Positions 49,866-64,000 of a DNA stretch of 64,000 nucleotides are shown here, one piece after another. This DNA comes from Daphnia carinata. Lineage: Eukaryota; Arthropoda; Branchiopoda; Diplostraca; Daphniidae. Under the pieces are notes generated by a model, which searched no databases, had not been told where the DNA came from, and saw only the letters and a list, made by a program, of their open reading frames with translations. The stretch covers positions 4,187,884 to 4,251,883 of the forward strand of contig NC_081332.1 of assembly GCF_022539665.2 (NCBI RefSeq), read 5' to 3'. Both the position numbers and the translations under genes were made by a program. How positions within the stretch are numbered: the first letter of the stretch is position 1; every line of letters begins with the position of its first letter.

Positions 49866-51011
49866 ATGGGTTTCGTCAGTTGGTTAAAAGGTCTCGAATT
49901 ATGGGCTAAGATTCTTTTGGGCGTGTTCACCGTTGGTGTTGTCGTTACGGTCATCACAGTACCAATTGTTGTGACGGCGAATAATAACACAACTACAGCG
50001 TCACCCACGACAACTACACCGTCACCCACGACAACTAAACCAATTACCACGACAACTACACCAACTACCACGACAACTACACCAACTACCACGACAACTA
50101 CACCAACTACCACGACAACTACACCGACTACCACGACAACTACGCCGACTACCACGACAACTACGCCGACTACAACAACCCCTTCTTCAGGTTCAACGGA
50201 TTTAACGTCAACGGCAGCGCCGCCAACGGAATCAACAGCAGCGCCGCCAACGGAATCAACGGCAGCGCCGCCAACGGAATCAACGGCGGCACCGCCAACC
50301 GAGTCAACGGCAGCGCCGCCAACAGAATCAACGGCAGCACCGCCAACGGAATCAACGGCGGCACCGCCAACCGAGTCAACGGCGGCACCGCCAACCGAGT
50401 CAACGGCAGCACCGCCAACGGAGTCAACGGCAGCGCCGCCAACCGAGTCAACGGCAGCACCACCAACCGAGTCCACGGCAGCACCGCCAACGGAGTCAAC
50501 GGCGGCACCGCCAACGGAATCAACGGCGGCACCGCCAACCGAGTCAACGGCAGCACCGCCAACCGAGTCAACGGCAGCACCGCCAACCGAGTCAACGGCA
50601 GCACCGCCAACCGAGTCAACGGCGGCACCGCCAACGGAATCAACGGCGGCACCGCCAACCGAGTCAACGGCAGCACCGCCAACCGAGTCAACGGCAGCAC
50701 CGCCAACGGAATCAACGGCAGCACCGCCAACGGAATCAACGGCGGCACCGCCAACCGAGTCAACGGCAGCACCGCCAACCGAGTCAACGGCGGCACCGCC
50801 AACGGAATCAACGGCAGCACCGCCAACGGAATCAACGGCGGCACCGCCAACCGAGTCAACGGCGGCACCGCCAACCGAGTCAACGGCGGCACAACCAACG
50901 GAATCAACGGCTGCAACAACACAGCTTCTACAATTCAAACTGCTAGACGAAGGATCGTTGTCGAATGAAATTATATGGAAAGCCCTCAAAACTGCCAAAC
51001 AAAGAGATTAA
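49866..51011 (+). CDS. Single-pass membrane mucin-like protein with 8-residue tandem repeats
   Basis: Single exon, 381 residues. The ATG sits in a good context (gtgccATGGG). Residues 1-12 form a short tail (MGFVSWLKGLEL). About 13-36 are a membrane segment ending VITVPIVV, with no cleavage signal, so it is probably a type II anchor. Residues 37-115 are Thr-rich (PTTTTT repeats), followed by about 29 copies of the octapeptide ESTAAPPT to about residue 350 and a short charged tail ending KTAKQRD. The Ser/Thr/Pro composition predicts dense O-glycosylation, as in membrane mucins. The anchor resembles those of the gene at 52014 and of the GH31 enzyme at 58627. An AATAAA follows at 51017. I know no family name. 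The minus strand is also open here only because the repeat unit is 24 bases. Confidence 0.85.
   Translation: MGFVSWLKGLELWAKILLGVFTVGVVVTVITVPIVVTANNNTTTASPTTTTPSPTTTKPITTTTTPTTTTTTPTTTTTTPTTTTTTPTTTTTTPTTTTTTPTTTTPSSGSTDLTSTAAPPTESTAAPPTESTAAPPTESTAAPPTESTAAPPTESTAAPPTESTAAPPTESTAAPPTESTAAPPTESTAAPPTESTAAPPTESTAAPPTESTAAPPTESTAAPPTESTAAPPTESTAAPPTESTAAPPTESTAAPPTESTAAPPTESTAAPPTESTAAPPTESTAAPPTESTAAPPTESTAAPPTESTAAPPTESTAAPPTESTAAPPTESTAAPPTESTAAQPTESTAATTQLLQFKLLDEGSLSNEIIWKALKTAKQRD
50040..50176 (+). repeat. 18-base Thr/Pro-coding repeat
   Basis: Repeats of accaactaccacgacaact type, about six to seven copies, coding PTTTTT. They lie directly upstream of the 24-base repeat and show third-position variation (cca/ccg). 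Confidence 0.8.
50209..50912 (+). repeat. 24-base coding minisatellite, about 29 copies
   Basis: Unit acggcagcaccgccaacgga + atca. Copies differ at a few third positions (gca/gcg, ACGGAA against ACCGAG) that alternate along the array. The amino-acid repeat stays ESTAAPPT except at the very end (AAQPTE). This pattern suggests repeated local duplication under selection for the peptide. Confidence 0.95.
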
Positions 51012-51016
51012 ACTAG

Positions 51017-51022
51017 AATAAA
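51017..51022 (+). terminator. Polyadenylation signal AATAAA
   Basis: AATAAA starts six bases after the stop codon of the mucin-like gene. The next 20 bases include a T/G-rich stretch (gtttttgtttgttttc) fitting a downstream element. Confidence 0.6.
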
Positions 51023-52013
51023 AAAAGCGATGCGTTTTTGTTTGTTTTCTTTCAAAATGCTTGATCACTGAATGGAATTCCGGGGACAGTGCTGCAGTTT
51101 TATAGAATATGTGAAGCTTCCAATTGTTATTAATTTCCTAAATCAACATTCGTTATGTTTTAATGCTCTACAAACGCAACAAAAAATAAATAAATTTGGT
51201 GATGCATAAAACCGTGAATCATTTTTTATTACCGCCAATATAAAAAATATTTCAGACCAATCTGACGACGTGAAACTCGAAAAGTTTAGTAGGCCCATCA
51301 ACGTATCTTTACCCGATATTAACCACTTAGTGCAAGATAAAAAAAAAAAAAAAGTGAAAAGAAAAACCAACAAAAAAGAAACTTCAAATAATAATGTCCT
51401 CGATCCCAATAGATTAAGGCATTCGCGCTAAACAAAGAAGACGGCTAACTAAGGTTATGCCACTTAGAACGGTTATCAGTTTTTCATCAGCATTTTGCTC
51501 TGCCTTTCAAGAACGGGTAAAACATACCTGTTAAACTGTTCTAAATGCCCGCCAAACGAAACACCTCGGGAAAAAACGGGGCGTGGTTTGTCCTTCACTT
51601 AAAGCAAAAAAAAATTTTTAAGGAAAAGATGAAATAATCCCCGGGCCCCCAAAACTGATTTTGGAGTTTTAAATGGCGTGAGGCTATGCAATAGCTTTAT
51701 TTGTTTTGTGAATCATCCGACAAATGCCCAAAAGCTCGAAAACGATACGACTCGTTCACGCAACAAATAACATTGGCCCATCTGGTGAAAATGCCAAAAT
51801 AATGCCATACGGATAAAACGTCAATCACCAGAAGGTGACTAAAACAGTCCGCAGATAAAAATGGCATAAAAGAAGTCATTAGCCTAAAGAGGTGCATCAT
51901 TTCAAAATCTATTTTCCGTTGGGTTAGGTGAGTCTCAATCTCTTGTAAAAACGAATCTGGATAAGCTTTCACCCAAAATAACCAAACGTTTTGCATCGAC
52001 TTTCAGTTCAACC
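51023..52013. other. Spacer between the two mucin-like genes
   Basis: No coding feature. Near the second gene there is a cataaaag TATA-like box at about 51865, a gtgagt donor near 51927 and a pyrimidine-rich acceptor (gactttcag, near 52006) eight bases before the ATG. Together they suggest a short 5' UTR intron like that of the first gene. Confidence 0.4.
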
Positions 52014-52496
52014 ATGGGTTTCGTCAAATGGCTCAAGGACCTCGAATTGTGGGCAAAGATACTACTGGGCTTGCTGGTAGTTGGCGTCGTCGTTACTGTC
52101 ATCACCGTCCCAATCGTCGTGACTAATAACAACAAAGATTCGTCTAATAACACGGAACCCGTTATTACCACGACGATCGAACCGCTAACTGATTCTACCA
52201 CCGTAACCGATTTAATGTCATCGACGGATTCTACAACAGATAGCGCGACATCAACTGATCTCACAACAGATCCGGCGTCATCTACAACGGATTCTTCAAC
52301 AGAATCATCGAGCACGTCCCTCTCTACTACAGATGATACAACGGTCTCTGTTATGACAACAGAAGATACGTCAACTACATCGGAAACGAACGGCGAAACG
52401 CTAGAGAAGCTCTTCAGAATTGCTAATAAATTCAACAGGAAGGGAATGGAGATGCCATCAGATTACCAGGAGAAGCAATTAATTCGTCCCGGATAA
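52014..52496 (+). CDS. Short membrane mucin-like protein, paralogue of 49866-51011
   Basis: Single exon, 160 residues. The N-terminus MGFVKWLKDLELWAKILLG is nearly identical to that of the first gene, and the membrane segment again ends VITVPIVV. The extracellular part is about 85 residues rich in Ser, Thr and Asp without a regular repeat. The last 38 residues are charged (LEKLFRIANKFNRKG...). Its ATG context (caaccATGGG) and single-exon structure match the first gene, so it is a tandem duplicate that lacks the minisatellite. The same anchor type is found in the GH31 enzyme at 58627. A role as a small surface mucin is inferred. Polyadenylation signals AATAAA occur near 52562 and 52616. Confidence 0.8.
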   Translation: MGFVKWLKDLELWAKILLGLLVVGVVVTVITVPIVVTNNNKDSSNNTEPVITTTIEPLTDSTTVTDLMSSTDSTTDSATSTDLTTDPASSTTDSSTESSSTSLSTTDDTTVSVMTTEDTSTTSETNGETLEKLFRIANKFNRKGMEMPSDYQEKQLIRPG

Positions 52497-53804
52497 TTCC
52501 ATTGCCTAATCTGTGTTTTTAAAATTCGATTCGATTAATAGAACGTAAGTTTTCAGGTTCAAATAAAATGGAATTGGATGTCGCAATGTCATCTACATTT
52601 CGTACGTCACGTCAACAATAAAGTGTCTTTTGGGGAATGTTATCATTTAATAGTTCAATTCAAGTAGATGGGAGTGTGCAGTAGGCTTCGATTGCCTCGT
52701 GAATTGTTGCATAGAAATTTATTTTGATCAAGGGGCGCAATTAGGAGCTATTGCTTTGATTAAGGGTATTACGGATGCTAACACTGCCATTTGCAAAATC
52801 AAAGTTTAATTCACGTTCTCCGCAGAACATCTTACAAGGCCCATCTAACAGCGATGGATGTCGGGGCAAGGCCTTTCACGAATCTCTATTCAAGTGAAAT
52901 GCAACAGGCAGCAGTCACGCATAATCAAATCAAAATATAAAAAAGTCAGATTTTTTTCAAACACAAGTAAAACGGGAAAGTTCCAAGTGGAAATGAGCTT
53001 TCCATACGCAACAATGGTTTAATCGTTTTAAAATCACACTGGATCTAATTTTTCGTGGCAGGCGACGAAGTGGCCATATGCCACCAAAACCAAACGACAC
53101 GCACGTTTTTCTTCCCCTGCCTAACCGAGAATGACTAATGATAATATACCTGATTACCAATAGGAAAGGTTCCTATTGCTCAACAAAATGAATGGAGTAT
53201 TACACATGGCAAAGGGCGACGAAAAAGAATGACGTACCAATAGATTATTTCTTTAAAATCAACAAGGCAAGATAAAAAAAGCAAGTTGCTATTAGATTGT
53301 CCTCGCAATCAACCTGGTTTGATAGTTATCTCAAAGCCCTGACTCATCGATCCGCCCTTAAGCTTCTGAACAGTCCCTGAGATTCAAACAGCATCACACA
53401 GTTCGTTAAGCAGTTGGACATCATTAATAAAAAACAACAACATACTCTAAGCTTAATGTCTAAAAAATTTTATCGTTCCATACAGTCACAAACGGCTTTG
53501 ACCACTGTCAATCAAACCGAGTGCCATATTTGCTTTGAACGAGATAAAACAACTGTCACTTGCTTTCAAACAAAACACAATTTTTTTATCTTTAGGATAG
53601 CAAGCTGGCCCCAATGGAATATGTTCAATATCGAACTCAATTGCCTGTCAAAAGTAAAAGAAAACAAGCACCAGTGTCGAACAGCAGCTTGGTGTCGGCT
53701 GTATCGAATTTTGACACACTAAAAACAGTGTCCAGTTTTATTCAATTAAAGTATTTTTGTTTTGTTTTGTTCTCCGAGAAACATAAGAAAAGGATACAGA
53801 AGCA
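52497..53804. other. Spacer upstream of the first GH31 gene
   Basis: No gene supported. The short open frames at 53414-53868 on the plus strand run into the first GH31 exon in other frames. A minus-strand GATAAC-type site occurs near 53325. No clear TATA box was found before 53805. Confidence 0.4.
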
Positions 53805-58002
<4,198 letters not shown>

Positions 58003-58626
58003 GTGATCTCGCCAACTGTTTGCTGTTGCAAAACCAATAAGCACGACATTCACGATTATTTGGTTGTTACATTAAAAAAAATGAACGAAATATTCGGTCT
58101 TATTGTTTAAAAACTCTGTTAAGAATTTACGGGCATAAACAACAGCCTTTATTCATGGATCTTTAATTCAAGGCAAGTGAAGGAAGCTTGTTTCCAAAGC
58201 AATAACAATAATCATCAAATTCGGGACTGTGACGAATGGTTTTTATCTTTAAAGATCAACAGCGATGCAACTAGTAAATAACGTGTCACAAATAACGGAC
58301 GCTTAAGCACGTCATTCAGATTGAACATCGTCCAATATGTCTCAAAATGCCGATCTGTTTGAAATTAACTGTCAAAAATAGAAGCCACGAAAACGTTGAA
58401 TTTCGTATGAAGTTTACAGTTCCCCAATAAGTGACGTAACGAAGATGTCCAAAAGAACGTCACGTGTCGTTTATCTGGTCCATATCTTTCTATTATTATT
58501 TACTGTAGCGAGATCACGATCTAGTGTGATTTCAAGATAAGCGATTCTCAATGCGTCCCTTTGCTAAGACGTGCACGATTGACAATCCATTAACAGTTGC
58601 ACGTCGAGGCACACAAATCCCCTGTA
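58003..58626. other. Spacer and promoter region between the GH31 copies
   Basis: 624 bases without coding features. An AGATAAG site (GATA type) lies near 58534, about 90 bases before the ATG of copy 2. No TATA box was seen. Confidence 0.4.
58071..58076 (+). terminator. Possible polyadenylation signal ATTAAA of GH31 copy 1
   Basis: ATTAAA, the common variant, lies 69 bases after the stop codon. No AATAAA is closer. Confidence 0.35.
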
Positions 58627-62751
<4,125 letters not shown>

Positions 62752-62758
62752 TGGCCCG

Positions 62759-62764
62759 AATAAA
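62759..62764 (+). terminator. Polyadenylation signal AATAAA of GH31 copy 2
   Basis: AATAAA begins eight bases after the stop codon. A T-rich stretch (tattttttgttttcc) follows about 30 bases later. Confidence 0.6.
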
Positions 62765-64000
62765 CCAAGTATCAGATTCCCATATTCGAAAATATTTTTT
62801 GTTTTCCAAATGTTTACTGTGTCTTTAACTATACGAAGAAACGAGTGTCGCCCTGAGGTTGGTAACCCTTTAAACAAAAAGGCAGGGTTAGAAACGAAAA
62901 CAAAAACCCGTCCAGACCGTGGGAAATCATGAGGGGACAGCAAAATGTTTGAAAAAATATTCCTCAGGGCATCAGCTGCGATTTTCAACATGACGAACGC
63001 AACGTTTTCCAAGAAAGGCAAAAAGAGGTAAGGGAAGGAAACCTTAGTGGCCAATGAAATGCGCAGTTAACAAATGTTAAACAAAAACGCAACCATAAAA
63101 TGAACAATACCTAAAAGATTACGGTCACGGACGAGTGTGGCGTCGGTAAAACTTGTGTTAGGAACTTTCGTTTCAAGTGGCTCTAAGTGAAACCTCCTCC
63201 ACCCAATTTTCGTTAGTGTTTGGCTTTTAATTATCGTTCAAATATCGCGTACCCTAACTTGTGCGGAACGACACGCACGATATCGTAACTTGGCAGCAAT
63301 GTCCGCCTACGTCGTACCAAAATACATCCCCCGCTGTTTCATAAAATGTGACGTCGTATTGTGCCAAAGCTACCGTAAATGTAAGATGAAAAGGGATGAA
63401 TATTGATACAAGAAAAACCTCAGTCTGGTTTAATTTCGCTCAACGAAAACAACAGCTTACCGACGGCTGTTATCTAGACAATCATTCGACTGAACAGGTA
63501 CAGATAACAAGATTCCAACTAGTCATAAATTTGAAAGCCAGAGCTAGTTTTATCAAGTACACGACAATACAGTCAACTCATAAAATAACTTTTTGGACCA
63601 AATTCTTTTTTAAACACGAAATGCAAACAAGAAGCTAATAATTTCAATTATAACCTTTGCAGGAATCATATGAAGCCACAACCATATCCATGTTTCAAGC
63701 ATCAAAGCTAAGGAATGCAGGTGAGACAGCCCGACAAAAAAAAAATGAAAACTTAACAAAAGTAAACAAGTTTGCTATCGATCTGACATTGTTATCCAAG
63801 ACGACTGTACGTACTGATTAAAAAATGACTCAGTGTTTTAAAATATGGAGGGTCAATGGCAAAAAAAAAAAAATATATGAAAAATTGCTCGCGTAAGACA
63901 TTTTCCCACATCATCCTATTTTAGAATTAATAGTCGTCCCAATTAGGTAACTCGTCCCAATTTAACATTCGAACATACTGACCATTAAAAAAAAGGTGCA
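62765..64000. other. Region downstream of the glucosidase cluster
   Basis: No gene or repeat could be supported. Short frames lack family features, and the next gene of the cluster, if any, lies beyond the window. Confidence 0.5.

Noticed and set aside
49850-50998. Long open frame (382 codons) on the minus strand opposite the mucin-like gene, and a second of 250 codons
   Set aside because: Both come from the 24-base repeat, whose length is a multiple of three, so any frame without a stop in one unit stays open throughout. The products (AAVDSVGG-type repeats) lack a start context and any family feature.

Overview
The window is animal nuclear DNA, most likely from a branchiopod crustacean such as Daphnia. 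This is inferred from short (about 60-100 bp) introns, an arthropod cuticle gene, a CCHamide-type neuropeptide receptor, and intergenic DNA packed with poly-A/T runs and dinucleotide repeats. There is no sign of prokaryotic organisation. Multi-exon models were built by joining reading frames across GT/AG (one GC/AG) junctions and checking that splice phases close. They are predictions without transcript support.

Layout. 1-2236 is a large imperfect inverted repeat whose arms carry tRNA-like sequences. 2428-3414 (minus) holds a broken or unresolved coiled-coil gene. 4830-6596 (minus) encodes a secreted CPAP1-type cuticle protein with one chitin-binding domain. 10616-11687 (minus) holds a candidate 69-residue protein. 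13634-20057 (minus) encodes a very long low-complexity protein with a myristoylation-type N-terminus; its main exon carries an apparent one-base frameshift, and phase-compatible coding exons about 9-10 kb further upstream suggest an alternative N-terminus. 32750-35650 (minus) is the Polycomb-type protein Sfmbt (four MBT repeats, SLED, SAM). 36263-37976 (minus) is the C11orf54/PTD012 ester-hydrolase family gene. 39003-43059 (minus) is a CCHamide/bombesin-type GPCR. 43060-49865 has no convincing coding gene.

From 49.8 kb everything is on the plus strand and forms one coherent cluster. Two single-exon genes encode a short membrane anchor followed by a Thr-rich mucin-like stalk (49866-51011, with about 29 copies of an 8-residue repeat, and 52014-52496). 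They are followed by two tandem type II membrane GH31 alpha-glucosidases of the maltase-glucoamylase type (53805-58002 and 58627-62751). The anchor and stalk of the second glucosidase resemble those of the two enzyme-less genes, so the cluster looks like a locally duplicated apical-membrane (probably gut) family in which anchor-stalk modules exist with and without the enzyme. This is the most interesting part of the window. An exon shared almost base for base by the two glucosidases points to recent gene conversion.
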